From positions 62,001 through 126,000 of the forward strand of contig NZ_JAIVLH010000016.1 in NCBI RefSeq assembly GCF_020524345.1: DNA of 64,000 nt, in the 5' to 3' direction. Of the stretch, positions 17,587 to 26,511 are shown one piece after another (the stretch's first letter is position 1; every line of letters begins with the position of its first letter). Made by a program: the position numbers and the translations under genes. Source of the DNA: Metabacillus niabensis (GTDB lineage Bacteria > Bacillota > Bacilli > Bacillales > Bacillaceae). A model generated the notes under the pieces. The model had not been told where the DNA came from, did no database searches, and saw nothing but the letters and a program-made list of their open reading frames with translations.

Positions 17587-17865
17587 TTATTTATTACGAT
17601 TGGTGGTTTTGTATTTTTCACCTTTGCTATCATAGGTCACCCATTCACCAACAGGCTCACCCATTTCAAAATATCCTGAACGTTTTATTGTACCATCGGA
17701 ACGATACCATTCCCAATAGCCCTCTGGCTTATCTTCAATTATTTTCCCCTTTGACCATATAGTTTTTCCATTTGCATGGTACTTTATCGTGTATCCATCA
17801 ATCATTTCAAGTTTCTTTTCCTTAACACCTTTCGCGTTTATCAAGTCGCATTTTTCATTTTTCAT
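17587..17865 (-). CDS. MORN-repeat protein of the YwqK antitoxin type
   Basis: The 92-aa protein contains two to three short MORN_2 repeats: TIKYHANGKTIWSKGKI, PEGYWEWYRSDGTIKRSGYF and PVGEWVTYDSKGEKY. This pattern is annotated in B. subtilis as the YwqK-type antitoxin of the YwqJ LXG toxin. Here no toxin gene is adjacent, so an antitoxin role is only a family-based guess and it may be an orphan or immunity remnant. A GGAGGTAAATC site precedes the ATG. Confidence 0.6.
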   Translation of the reverse strand: MKNEKCDLINAKGVKEKKLEMIDGYTIKYHANGKTIWSKGKIIEDKPEGYWEWYRSDGTIKRSGYFEMGEPVGEWVTYDSKGEKYKTTNRNK

Positions 17866-18087
17866 GATTTACCTCCGATAACCATCTTTTATTTTCATCT
17901 CATTTTAATAATATTGTTTTACTTTTGCACATTTAGTGTTCATTTTTTTATATAAAACATTCAACAATCCTGCCCCGTTAGCATTCCTGTAGATCACAAA
18001 TTTTTAACTTTGATAAAAAAAGAGCTCCTCGGTAAGATGAGAATAGACACCACTCTAATACTCAAATTACAAGGTGGAAGCCCTACT

Positions 18088-18496
18088 ATGAAGTTTAAGA
18101 TGCAAGACAAACAAAATCAACTAATTGAAAGCATTTCTGATCGACACCTCATTGTAGGGATAGATATTGTCCAACAAGTTCACGTTGCTCGAGCTGTTAA
18201 TTATCGTGGAATTGTTGTTGGAGATCCACTTACATTTGAAAATAATGAAATAGGTTTTGCTAGATTATTAAATTGGATTAATGAACTAAAAGCTACTAAA
18301 AGGTTAATATCCGAAATTGTTGGTATGGAGCCTACTGGTCATTACTGGTTGAGCTTACCGAAATGGCTATACGACCAAAATATTGATGTAGTAACGGTTA
18401 ACCCTCATCTTGTAAAAAAGAATAAGGTGACCGAGATAATACACAATCAAAAAGTGATAAAAAAGACGCTCTCGTCATCGCTGATATGGTGAAGAA
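18088..18496 (+). pseudogene. IS110-family transposase, truncated and frameshifted
   Basis: From the ATG at 18088 (AAGGTGGA site) the product matches the N-terminal DEDD RuvC-like domain of IS110 transposases, with LIVGIDIVQQVHVARA (first Asp) and IVGMEPTGHYWLSL (Glu), up to VNPHLVKKNK. A frameshift lies near 18423-18430: the next frame continues with GDRDNTQSKSDKKDALVIAD, the family sequence. Homology stops at about 18496 and the remaining roughly 270 residues, including the C-terminal Ser domain, are missing. It cannot be active. IS110 elements lack terminal inverted repeats, so the left end is not definable. Confidence 0.85.
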
Positions 18497-18530
18497 AAAG
18501 AAGAGACCAAATCATATGCGATTTGGTCTC
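18497..18530 (-). terminator. terminator of the NCS2 permease gene
   Basis: GAGACCAAATC (18503-18513) and GATTTGGTCTC (18520-18530) form an 11-bp stem. On the minus strand it is followed by a CTTCTTTTTC tract. It lies 75 bp after the permease stop, at the edge of the IS110 remnant. Confidence 0.65.
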
Positions 18531-18605
18531 CTAATTAGCTTGCAATTACATGTGTTTCTCCACAAAAACCGAACTACTTACAGGAGTATGTACCTGCTTT
18601 TATAT

Positions 18606-19916
18606 TTAAGCCTCGACCTCATTCATTTGAACTTTTCCTTTTTCCCATTTCACAAACATTTCTAAAAGAATGGACAATAATACGCCCATGATGAATCCAT
18701 TTGAAACTAAAGGTTGGATTAAGCTTGGTAATGTATTGAAAGTGTCTGCGTCCATATTCATTATGCAAACCCCAACTAAAACAGGAATAGCAAGGCGATG
18801 AATCGTAATCGAGTTGAATGTTTGATTATGAATGCTCCTTAATGAAGTTCCGAATAATTGAAAATAAGCGACGAACAGTACGGCATTACCTACTGTAACA
18901 GGTAATGTAGCCAGCAAGCCTCCCAAGAATGGAACACTACCTAATAAAACCATTAATCCTCCGCCAATCAAATAAGGACGAAGTTGAAAGATTCGGGTGC
19001 TTTCTAAAAAACCAATAGAAGAGGCAAATGGTGCATAAGGAACTAAACCAAATAATGCTGATACAATCGAATAGGCACCATTAAGTAAATAAGATCGATC
19101 CAAACGACTTTGTGAAAACGGATCATTAAACATAGTGGAGGCTGTTGACACGGATGCAATCGTATTACTTAAATTGATAAAGCTCGCTAAAAATGTGATG
19201 GCGATAATCCCAATATTCAAATTTGGTGTACCCAGTGGGAATAGGTGTAACCCGAAGCCGGTCGATTGTGAGATCGTGCTTTGCTCCGCTGGAAATAAAA
19301 TCATATAAAAAATCCAGCCAACAACAATCCCGATCAATATAGCAAAATTACTAATAACTGCCTTACCTTTGATTTTAATTAAACATACTAGTAAAACAAC
19401 ACCAAGTGAAAATAAACTAACCGGAATATCCAATTTTCCGTCAGGAGTAAACTTTAGCATTCCTTTGAAGAAAATAAGAATTAATTGAAAGGTTAATAGA
19501 AACAAGTAGACACTCATGACCATTGGTGTAAACACTTTTTGGATATAAGAAATAAGTTTTAATGAGCCTAAAATAAGGACAACAATCCCGGCAAGCAGCA
19601 AACCACTTGCGATCCCGCCACCGATCGTTTGAAGACTTGTTCCAGTGGAAGAGGCAATCACACATAAATTCAGCATCAAGCCCCACATAATACCGGAATG
19701 TCCTTCCATTAATGGATATCGATGTCCGATCAATCCTTGTAACAAACAAGCAATACCCGTGAAAACAAGAGAGCTTCGAAGAATCATAGAGATTTCACTA
19801 TAAGGCAGATCAAATGCTGTCCCAATAGAAATAGGTACAACAATCGTATTGGCAAAGATAAAAAACAACCATTGCAAGGATGCAAAGATTGTTGCAGATG
19901 ATGATAGATTTTTCAT
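18606..19916 (-). CDS. NCS2-family purine/pyrimidine permease
   Basis: The 436-aa integral membrane protein has about 12-14 helices and NCS2 signatures: LQGLIGHRYPLMEGHSGIMWG in the first half, and NLSNTIASVSTASTMFND in the second, followed by GLVPYAPFASSIGFLEST. The family imports uracil, xanthine, guanine or hypoxanthine by proton symport. It resembles the B. subtilis YwdJ group more than PbuX or PyrP, but the substrate cannot be fixed. No purine riboswitch is seen in the 210-bp leader. The gene stands alone. AAGGAC lies 14 nt before the ATG. Confidence 0.8.
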   Translation of the reverse strand: MKNLSSSATIFASLQWLFFIFANTIVVPISIGTAFDLPYSEISMILRSSLVFTGIACLLQGLIGHRYPLMEGHSGIMWGLMLNLCVIASSTGTSLQTIGGGIASGLLLAGIVVLILGSLKLISYIQKVFTPMVMSVYLFLLTFQLILIFFKGMLKFTPDGKLDIPVSLFSLGVVLLVCLIKIKGKAVISNFAILIGIVVGWIFYMILFPAEQSTISQSTGFGLHLFPLGTPNLNIGIIAITFLASFINLSNTIASVSTASTMFNDPFSQSRLDRSYLLNGAYSIVSALFGLVPYAPFASSIGFLESTRIFQLRPYLIGGGLMVLLGSVPFLGGLLATLPVTVGNAVLFVAYFQLFGTSLRSIHNQTFNSITIHRLAIPVLVGVCIMNMDADTFNTLPSLIQPLVSNGFIMGVLLSILLEMFVKWEKGKVQMNEVEA

Positions 19917-20126
19917 TTCATACCCGTCCTTCTTTTCATCCTGGATTTATAAATTATTTCAACAAAACAATATTATTTTACCTCTAATGAGTGAAAAGGG
20001 AAAGGTTCTGTTATTGGAAGAAAGATAAAATCCCATGGATGATTATGGTATATTTAAAAGAGTACAAATAGTTCAAGATTTACATGAAAAATGGGAATAC
20101 GATAAATTACCTACTGGAGGTGAAAT

Positions 20127-20645
20127 ATGCAGATTAACTACCATTTAACAGAAGAAGATTATTTACACTTTAATCTATTTCATATAAAGAATTCTAATAC
20201 AGGTCGAAAAGTACTTATGATTCAAAGGTTTCTAAGTCCTGTTATGTTTGTCGTCATAGCTTTTTTGTTTTCTTATATTACAGAGACTCCCTTTTTATTC
20301 ATGTTCATTCCAATGTTTATTCTGGCAATTCTTTGGTTCATTTTTTACCCAAAATACTTTTATAACACAATCATCAGACAATCCAAGAAAATGATAAAAG
20401 AAGGGAAAAATAATGGTCTTTTAGGTGAACATACGATGATTCTAACAGAAGAGGGTATATCAGATCTGAATCAAAAGGGCGAAACAAAAGTAAATTGGTC
20501 AGGGATTGAAGTGTTTAAAGAAGATAATGATTTCTTTTATTTATACAACAGCTCAGTTAGTTCATATATTTTACCGAAACGAGCACTATCTGACGAACAG
20601 GAGTTTAGAAAGTATGTTCAATCAAAGCTAGAGGTGTCGAAATGA
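20127..20645 (+). CDS. YcxB-family membrane protein
   Basis: The 172-aa protein has two central hydrophobic helices (about residues 33-75), an N-terminal LTEEDYLHFNLFHIKNS and a C-terminal soluble YcxB-like domain. The latter contains ILTEEGISDLNQKGETKVNWSGIEVFKEDNDFFYLY. That pattern is shared by many Bacillus membrane proteins of unknown function. GGAGGTG precedes the ATG. The stop overlaps the start of the acetyltransferase gene by 4 bp (ATGA), so the two are translationally coupled. Confidence 0.75.
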   Translation: MQINYHLTEEDYLHFNLFHIKNSNTGRKVLMIQRFLSPVMFVVIAFLFSYITETPFLFMFIPMFILAILWFIFYPKYFYNTIIRQSKKMIKEGKNNGLLGEHTMILTEEGISDLNQKGETKVNWSGIEVFKEDNDFFYLYNSSVSSYILPKRALSDEQEFRKYVQSKLEVSK

Positions 20646-21202
20646 AAATTAAACATAAAGAGTTTTATAGTCTTGATGTGAAATACATCATAAGATCTGC
20701 AGAAGAAAAAGATGCTAAATGCCTGTCTGATGTACGTGTGAAGATTGATGGAGAAACAGAAAATATGGACAGAGAAAAAGGCGAAGCATTTATAGATAAA
20801 GTGGGATTTATACAAGTCATTAAAGAGGATACAGCATCAGAAAAAAATCTCTTTTTAATTGCTGAAATAAATGGAGAGATTGTCGGGTTCTCAAGATGTG
20901 AGGGAAATACATTAAAAAGAACTTCACATAAAGTAGAATTTGGTGTCTGTGTATTAAAGGATTACTGGGGCAATGGTATCGGACAGAATCTATTAAAAGA
21001 ATCAATTTTTTGGGCTGATTCAAACGATATTAAAAAAATAAATTTGAGTGTTCTTGAAACGAATCAAAAGGCGATAAAACTGTATGAAAAATATGGATTC
21101 ACGGTGGAGGGGATTTTAAAAAACGACAAAATTCTCTCGGATGGGAACTATTATCATACAGTTTTAATGGGTAGATTTAATATGCCTGAATCAAATATTT
21201 AG
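20642..21202 (+). CDS. GNAT-family N-acetyltransferase
   Basis: The 186-aa protein has the GNAT core: YIIRSAEEKDAKCLSDVR at the N-terminus, LIAEINGEIVGFSRCE for beta-strand 4, and VEFGVCVLKDYWGNGIGQNLLKE holding the acetyl-CoA pyrophosphate loop. LSVLETNQKAIKLYEKYGFTVEG completes the fold. The acceptor is unknown; relatives modify ribosomal proteins, amines or antibiotics. It is coupled to the YcxB-like gene and converges on the DUF4177 gene with only 3 bp between stop codons. Confidence 0.82.
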   Translation: MKIKHKEFYSLDVKYIIRSAEEKDAKCLSDVRVKIDGETENMDREKGEAFIDKVGFIQVIKEDTASEKNLFLIAEINGEIVGFSRCEGNTLKRTSHKVEFGVCVLKDYWGNGIGQNLLKESIFWADSNDIKKINLSVLETNQKAIKLYEKYGFTVEGILKNDKILSDGNYYHTVLMGRFNMPESNI

Positions 21203-21205
21203 AAC

Positions 21206-21394
21206 CTATCTAAGGGGTTTTTCGAAAATAATTTCAAAGTAAGAAGCAGAACCATACCCAGCCGTAGCAGGAGCGAATATTTGAACAAACCTCCAGCCAT
21301 CTTCTGCGTGGCTGCGGATGATATCTTGATAATCTTCTTTCGGCTTTCTATTCCAGTTACTAAGATCAACTTTTACAAATTTATATTCGTACAT
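21206..21394 (-). CDS. DUF4177 domain protein
   Basis: The 62-aa protein is a small beta/alpha fold ([10 protein letters not shown], then [26 protein letters not shown], and FEIIFEKP), the pattern of DUF4177, function unknown. CGGAGG lies 8 nt before the ATG. Single gene. Confidence 0.78.
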   Translation of the reverse strand: MYEYKFVKVDLSNWNRKPKEDYQDIIRSHAEDGWRFVQIFAPATAGYGSASYFEIIFEKPLR

Positions 21395-21506
21395 AATGAA
21401 AACCTCCGATTCATTAGTCTATTCATTGATATACGAATAAGAACAATGAAAGTTTCAGCTATTTAGTAGTGTGATCAAAAATACAGTATTTTCCTTACCT
21501 CTTGAT

Positions 21507-22706
21507 TTAACGGTCAAGGCGCACGATTTCTGCATCGGGATTTGATTGATATAGAATTAAGTCTTTTATCATTTTAGCTCCAATCATGCTATAAACCGTT
21601 CCATTTCCTCCATACCCAAGGCAGTAAAAAACCTTATCGTTTTCTGGAAGCTGCCCGATAAATGGCAATCCGTCAAGTGACTCACCAAATGTGGCTCCCC
21701 ATGAATAAGCAACATCAATTTGATAATCAGGAAAATGCTCTTTTATTTTTTGAAGCAGTAATTCACCATATCTTTCTATTGTGTAGTTACTAGATGGAAC
21801 TTCATTCTTGTTTTCGTCTAGTCCTCCTGCAATAATTCTTCCGTCCTTTGTTGTCCGCATATAAAAATAAGGGCGTTTTGTTTCCCATATTAAGCAGTTA
21901 TCCAACCAATTTGGAAAGGAAGGTAGGGGTGTTGTAGCAATCGCATATGTCCGATTTATTTTCCCACCTAATTTTTTAGCAAACGGAATTGATTCATAGC
22001 CGGTAGAATAAATGACTTTTTTTGCAGCTATTTTTCCATTCTCTGATTGAAAATACATAAATTCCTCATCTGATCCGGTTTCCTCCAAGTCTGTCTGTTC
22101 ATAGATTTCAACACCTTGTTGATGTGCATTTTTTAAAATACTGTGAATAAATTTAAATGGGTTTATTTCTGCATCACCTTTGGTTAATAAAGCAGCAGGT
22201 TTTTCAAAAGAGTAGATATTTTTTATTTCATTTTTATCTAAAAAGTCAACGTCAAATTGATGCTTCTTGAGCGCATCAAATTCTTTTTGAAGCTTTGGGA
22301 TATCTTCTTCAGAACTAGCATAATACAGGCTATCTCTGCGGACAAAATCAACAGGCTCAGCAAGTTCATTTGCTATTACCTGTAATTCGTCTACTGCTTT
22401 CAAGCAAAGTTTATAAAAGCGAACCGCCTTTTCTTCCCCTAGTTTTTCAATAAATTCATGGAGCATTTTGTCATTTGCATATTGCAGTAAACCAGTGTTA
22501 GCGGCTGAACTCCCACTACCGATGGTTTCCTTTTCAACTAATACAGTCTTGATAGGAAGTTTTGATAAAGTATGGGCACACAAAGCACCTGACATTCCTC
22601 CGCCTACAATTAAAACATCGCAAGTCATCACTTCATTAAGTTTTGAATAATTTGATATGTTGTTAAACGTCTCAGGCCAATATAAATTTCCATTATGTAA
22701 TTCCAT
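21507..22706 (-). CDS. DAO-family FAD-dependent oxidoreductase
   Basis: The 399-aa protein opens with a short lead, then a Rossmann FAD motif CDVLIVGGGMSGALCAHTLSK and VLVEKETIGSGSSAANTG. The C-terminal part has AYSWGATFGESLDGLPFIG and YGGNGTVYSMIGAKMI. This is the glycine/D-amino-acid oxidase (DAO) fold; related Bacillus proteins oxidise secondary or tertiary amines, but the substrate is unknown. The ATG at 22706 is preferred because GAGGAGG is 7 nt before it and only 1 nt before the alternative ATG at 22712. No partner enzyme is adjacent. Confidence 0.8.
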   Translation of the reverse strand: MELHNGNLYWPETFNNISNYSKLNEVMTCDVLIVGGGMSGALCAHTLSKLPIKTVLVEKETIGSGSSAANTGLLQYANDKMLHEFIEKLGEEKAVRFYKLCLKAVDELQVIANELAEPVDFVRRDSLYYASSEEDIPKLQKEFDALKKHQFDVDFLDKNEIKNIYSFEKPAALLTKGDAEINPFKFIHSILKNAHQQGVEIYEQTDLEETGSDEEFMYFQSENGKIAAKKVIYSTGYESIPFAKKLGGKINRTYAIATTPLPSFPNWLDNCLIWETKRPYFYMRTTKDGRIIAGGLDENKNEVPSSNYTIERYGELLLQKIKEHFPDYQIDVAYSWGATFGESLDGLPFIGQLPENDKVFYCLGYGGNGTVYSMIGAKMIKDLILYQSNPDAEIVRLDR

Positions 22707-22857
22707 TTTCATGCCTCCTCATAGATATAAAAGATTAATACCCGTTTTTAGTTAGAGAAGAACATTGAATTTTTATTTTCAGGACATGCATGATACGTTC
22801 ATAAATTTCATTAATTTGGGAAAGTTATAAGAAAAATAGGGACAGGGGGCTTTTTAG

Positions 22858-23868
22858 GTGACTAGATCAGCTCGAATACCAATTACATCTTCAGAATTAG
22901 GAAACTTGTGGATGACATATCAAGAAAAAACAATGATTATGAGATTTCTGGAATATTTTCTTGAACACGCCGATAATGAGGGAACTAAGAATCTTTTACA
23001 ACAATATTATGAACGTGCAGGCGAAAGTGTTGAAGTAGTCACATCCATTTTTCAAGAGGAAGGCGCAGTCATTCCAAATGGCTTTACTGATAAAGATGTG
23101 AATAAAGGTGTTCCAAAACTTTATAATTTTATGTATGACCTCATGTTTTTACATATGATGGCCAAGATAGACACAAATCTGTATGCTCTTTATTCAACGA
23201 TGTCTTATCGTCAAGATATAAGACAATTTTTTAAAAGATTAACATCTGAAGCACAAGAAACATATGACCAAACAACACAGAGCCTTTTAGAAGCAGGAGT
23301 GCTTTCGCGACCTCCATATGTTTCCATGCCAAAAGAAGTGAAGTATGTAAATGACAAGAAATATATGACAGGAATAAATTGGTTTAATAATGAAAGATCG
23401 TTAAATACAATAGAAATTTCCCTTATCTATCATGCGATAGAGACAAACCTAACTGGAATGCAATTAATGATTGGATTCGCTCAAGTAGCAAATAATCAAC
23501 AAGTAAGAGATCATTTTATAAAAGGTATGGAGCTTTCAAAGAAAATTGAAACATCGTTAGGCGAATTCTTGCGCCAAGATTTTATTGAACCACCTGCAAC
23601 TTACGCTGGAAAAGCTACTGATTCAACAGTTTCCCCATTTTCAGATAAGATAATGCTTTATATTACCAGCCTGTTAACCACATTCGGACTGGGAAGTAAT
23701 GCACTGGGCGGAGCTTTTAGTTTACGTACGGATTTACCTACGAAAATGATCCTCATTTCGAAAGATATTTTGGATTTTGCAAAGCAAGGCGGAAGAATTA
23801 TGTTGAAAAACGGTTGGATGGAAGAACCTCCAATGATAGAAAATCGAAATGATTTGACAAAGAGATAA
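22858..23868 (+). CDS. DUF3231 family protein
   Basis: The 336-aa protein starts at GTG (GGGGG upstream) and consists of two related helical halves of about 160 residues. The first begins ITSSELGNLWMTYQEKTMIM and the second NNERSLNTIEISLIYHAIETNL. The family is common in spore-forming Bacillaceae, with a ferritin-like helical look; function is unknown. Near residues 260-290 is a Gly/Ser-rich hydrophobic stretch. Single gene with a terminator. Confidence 0.78.
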   Translation: MTRSARIPITSSELGNLWMTYQEKTMIMRFLEYFLEHADNEGTKNLLQQYYERAGESVEVVTSIFQEEGAVIPNGFTDKDVNKGVPKLYNFMYDLMFLHMMAKIDTNLYALYSTMSYRQDIRQFFKRLTSEAQETYDQTTQSLLEAGVLSRPPYVSMPKEVKYVNDKKYMTGINWFNNERSLNTIEISLIYHAIETNLTGMQLMIGFAQVANNQQVRDHFIKGMELSKKIETSLGEFLRQDFIEPPATYAGKATDSTVSPFSDKIMLYITSLLTTFGLGSNALGGAFSLRTDLPTKMILISKDILDFAKQGGRIMLKNGWMEEPPMIENRNDLTKR

Positions 23869-23970
23869 GATGATATTCGGAATACTATTATTGGATATTT
23901 TGAATGATCATGATGAATGAGGAAATTGTTCATTAGTTAATTATGTTAAATTAAAAAGTTTTTGAGAAGG

Positions 23971-24006
23971 TTGCGCTATCCAAGGAAGGGATTAGCGCTA
24001 TTTTTC
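23971..24006 (+). terminator. terminator after the DUF3231 gene
   Basis: GCGCTATCC (23973-23981) and the GGGATTAGCGC segment (23988-23998) form an imperfect stem followed by TATTTTT. Confidence 0.65.
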
Positions 24007-24115
24007 ATGAAATGAATAAAGAGCAATAAAGTAATGTTTTCTACATATGTTTTCAGTGAAACTTGTTGAGGGGGAAGTTCGTATATGTAATAAACACAAT
24101 AGAGGAGGAAGGACT

Positions 24116-24622
24116 GTGTCGACTTCTTGGAAACGCCCCAAAATTCCCATAAAGAAAACAAAAAGTGAATGGGCTTGGGATGTTATTGGATATGCTTTGT
24201 ATTTAGGGTCACTAATCTTCTTAATGGTTGTTTGGAACATGCTTCCAAATGAAATTCCCGCACATTATAATGCTATTGGTGAAGTTGATCGTTGGGGATC
24301 AAAATGGGGAATTTTGATTTTACCGATTATCGGGGCATTTTTGCTAGTCTTCCTGCAGTTAATTGAAAAATATCCAGAAGTGCATAATTATCCTGCTCGA
24401 TTAAATGAATTGAACGCAGAAAAGTTTTATTTACTTAGTCGAAAACTAGTAAATCAACTGAAAAATATTTGCTTAATCCTTTTTGCTCTTATTATATTTG
24501 AATCAGCGTCGATTGCTTTAGGCTGGGGAACTGGCTTTAGCAAATGGTTTTTGCCATTAACTATTTTAGGTACGGGAATTCCAATTATAATAGGTGTAAT
24601 GAAACAAAGAAAAATTAAATAA
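24116..24622 (+). CDS. DUF1648 domain membrane protein
   Basis: The 168-aa protein starts at GTG 24116, six bases after AGAGGAGGA; an upstream ATG at 24047 has no such site. It has four hydrophobic helices. DUF1648 is recognised by MLPNEIPAHYNAIGEVDRWGSK at the end of helix 1. In B. subtilis a DUF1648 protein (SdpI) gives immunity to the SdpC toxin, but this shorter protein lacks clear SdpI-specific context. Function unknown. Confidence 0.72.
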   Translation: MSTSWKRPKIPIKKTKSEWAWDVIGYALYLGSLIFLMVVWNMLPNEIPAHYNAIGEVDRWGSKWGILILPIIGAFLLVFLQLIEKYPEVHNYPARLNELNAEKFYLLSRKLVNQLKNICLILFALIIFESASIALGWGTGFSKWFLPLTILGTGIPIIIGVMKQRKIK

Positions 24623-24693
24623 AAAGGATGCTTTTACAAATTTTAATCTTACAAGAAAAGTTTTAAATATATGAATATAGGAGGGCACTTACA

Positions 24694-25128
24694 ATGACAA
24701 AACAATTAACTGTGAAAGATGAAATTTTGATTGACGCAACACCTTCAAAAGTCTGGGAAATTCTTACGAAACCAAAATATGTTGCACAATGGGATGAGCT
24801 ACCAGAAGATTATCCTAATGATGATATGACTGAAGGAAGCAGGGTCGTTTGGGAGTTGCCTGATGGAGGGAAATCCATTACAACCATCATTAAAGCAGAG
24901 GTAGGGAAGGAGCTCATTATTTCGTTATTTGTTTCGAAATGGGAAGTTCAACCGAACGAAGGTGATGTGGCTTACCGGTATCAATTAGAAGAAAAGGGAA
25001 ACAAGACCCTGCTCAAATTTGAGATTGGTGACTTTTCCCTACTTAGTAATGGACAAATGTATTATGATGCTTCAATGGAATTTGCTCAAAACTCCAAGCA
25101 AGTCATTAAGCAGTTAGCGGAAAATTGA
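24694..25128 (+). CDS. SRPBCC-family (START-like) protein
   Basis: The 144-aa protein has the AHSA1/SRPBCC pattern: VKDEILIDATPSKVWEILTKPKYVAQWDELP at the N-terminus, VVWELPDGGKSITTIIKAEVGKEL in the middle, and a C-terminal helix (EFAQNSKQVIKQLAEN). It would form a hydrophobic ligand pocket; ligand unknown. AGGAGG lies 9 nt before the ATG. A tiny membrane ORF follows 10 bp later. Confidence 0.78.
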   Translation: MTKQLTVKDEILIDATPSKVWEILTKPKYVAQWDELPEDYPNDDMTEGSRVVWELPDGGKSITTIIKAEVGKELIISLFVSKWEVQPNEGDVAYRYQLEEKGNKTLLKFEIGDFSLLSNGQMYYDASMEFAQNSKQVIKQLAEN

Positions 25129-25138
25129 AAAGGGAAGT

Positions 25139-25261
25139 GTGAAATTTATCGATAATCCTAAAGACAGGTATGTTGCTTTTATTGGTGGTGCAATAGGTGC
25201 AATCCTTGGAATCTTAGCCTATGTAAATGATTGGTCGGGTTACGAGCAGATAAATACATAG
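25139..25261 (+). CDS. small single-pass membrane protein
   Basis: A 40-codon frame starting at GTG 25139 (AAAGGGAA just upstream) encodes a basic start (VKFIDNPKDR), one helix with glycine zipper (YVAFIGGAIGAILGILAYV) and a polar tail. It lies 10 bp after the SRPBCC gene and ends before a bidirectional hairpin, so it looks like the last gene of that transcript. The composition is convincing for a transmembrane peptide, but no family is recognised. Confidence 0.5.
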   Translation: MKFIDNPKDRYVAFIGGAIGAILGILAYVNDWSGYEQINT

Positions 25262-25273
25262 TCAATTCATTAC

Positions 25274-25303
25274 ATTAGGACTTGGTTTTTTCCAAGTCCT
25301 AAT
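25274..25303. terminator. hairpin between convergent genes
   Basis: ATTAGGACTTGG (25274-25285) and CCAAGTCCTAAT (25292-25303) form a perfect 12-bp stem with a T-rich loop. There is no clear T tail on either strand, but the position between convergent genes suggests a two-way terminator. Confidence 0.6.
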
Positions 25304-25318
25304 GCCACTAAAAAACAT

Positions 25319-25669
25319 TTACTTTTTATGATAACCTTTCTCTCCAAATGGCTGAGTCTGTTCTAGCCATTTTTCCTCAAGAAGGGCTAAAGCCTCCTTT
25401 TCATTAAAATAAGGTTCGTCCTTCTTTTTTAGTTTTTCTAAAATAGTAAATGTGAAGGCATCTTTCCCAAATTCATTCCATTCTTTTTGTAGTTGTTTGT
25501 TAAGAACGAATCCATTTGTTTCCAACATGAATTTTTTCCCATTTAAGTTTTTTAAGTTTCTTGTACTACCAATAAAGACTTTGTTATTTTTTTCGTTTTT
25601 AATTTGATAAACACCTGCTTCAATGGGTATTTCTTTATATTGATGTTTCAATTCTTTTTTACGGTCCAT
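25319..25669 (-). CDS. GIY-YIG nuclease family protein
   Basis: The 116-aa protein starts at the ATG at 25669 with AAGGAGG 10 nt upstream. It contains GVYQIKNEKNNKVFIGSTRNLK, the GIY-YIG core in diverged form (GVY and FIG), and the conserved Arg. A later Glu is likely in the FNEKEALALLEEKWL region. The fold can nick DNA, but a short stand-alone GIY-YIG protein has no assigned role. It follows the DUF2087 gene by 22 bp on the same strand and is probably co-transcribed. Confidence 0.75.
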   Translation of the reverse strand: MDRKKELKHQYKEIPIEAGVYQIKNEKNNKVFIGSTRNLKNLNGKKFMLETNGFVLNKQLQKEWNEFGKDAFTFTILEKLKKKDEPYFNEKEALALLEEKWLEQTQPFGEKGYHKK

Positions 25670-25691
25670 AATATTTTCCTCCTTGTTCTCC

Positions 25692-26453
25692 TTATTTTCT
25701 AACCCAATACTGACTTCCATCTGATTTCCGGTCAATAAATCCGTACTCAATTAAATATCTTCTGATCAGAGCATAATCTTCATAATAGCCTTTTAACGTC
25801 TGATTGAGCTCTTTTTCATTGTAGATATGTTCTGATTTTAACGCTCCGGCAATTTCTCTAAGCACAACAAGTCTTTGTTTTTCTTTTGGAGGGAATTTAC
25901 TCAAGGCCTTGCGTGTTCCTGCAGGAAAGTATTTGTTTATTATTTTTTCTTGTTCATCTTGAGTGATATTGTACCTGTCATCTATCATTGTGGCAGTTTT
26001 ATGGACGGGTAGAAAAGCGGGAGCATATTCATCCTTTTCCTTTAATAACTCCATCATTGCTAAAAATGTCTTCGCTTGCCGTTCCTTTTCTTTTAAAGCA
26101 AATCGGTGCTGACGAATTGTAGAGGGGCTTCCAATGTTGAGTTCATTTTGAATGTCTTTGTCACTTTTCCCTTGATAAAAAAGCTGTAAAAGACGCTTTT
26201 GATGTTCGGTTAGACCTGTTAGTTTTTTATCCATTTCAATTAAATAATCAAAAACACTATTATGAGTGCTTTCAATATGAATCCTCATAAATCTTTCTGC
26301 TTCGTAAAGTCTATCTTCATAAGGATAAACAATCCCTTTTTCGATTTTTTTCTCACATAACAGGCAAGTATAGGAGTCTTTAGTTTCGATATATCCCTGT
26401 TTCAGCTCTTCAAGGATTGCTTCCCAAAATATACTGGATGTTTCCATATTCAT
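25692..26453 (-). CDS. DUF2087 protein with zinc-finger and HTH
   Basis: The 253-aa protein has an N-terminal putative zinc-binding motif (CLLCEKKI with HIESTH). A LuxR-like helix-turn-helix follows (GLTEHQKRLLQLFYQGKSDKDIQNELNIGSPSTIRQHR, about residues 75-115). The C-terminal DUF2087 has KYFPAGTRKALSKFPPKEKQRLVVLREIA and ends in YLIEYGFIDRKSDGSQYWVRK. DUF2087 is usually attached to transcription regulators, so DNA binding is inferred. Two ATGs (26453 and 26447) are possible; AGGAAG is better spaced for the second. It probably controls itself and the GIY-YIG gene. Confidence 0.75.
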   Translation of the reverse strand: MNMETSSIFWEAILEELKQGYIETKDSYTCLLCEKKIEKGIVYPYEDRLYEAERFMRIHIESTHNSVFDYLIEMDKKLTGLTEHQKRLLQLFYQGKSDKDIQNELNIGSPSTIRQHRFALKEKERQAKTFLAMMELLKEKDEYAPAFLPVHKTATMIDDRYNITQDEQEKIINKYFPAGTRKALSKFPPKEKQRLVVLREIAGALKSEHIYNEKELNQTLKGYYEDYALIRRYLIEYGFIDRKSDGSQYWVRK

Positions 26454-26511
26454 ACACTTCCTAACGTATTTATATAAACATGATTTATATTTGTTTATTA
26501 TTTATATGGAC

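Noticed and set aside
19917-20126. Purine riboswitch before the NCS2 permease
   Set aside because: The conserved aptamer core seen before pbuE is absent in this leader.
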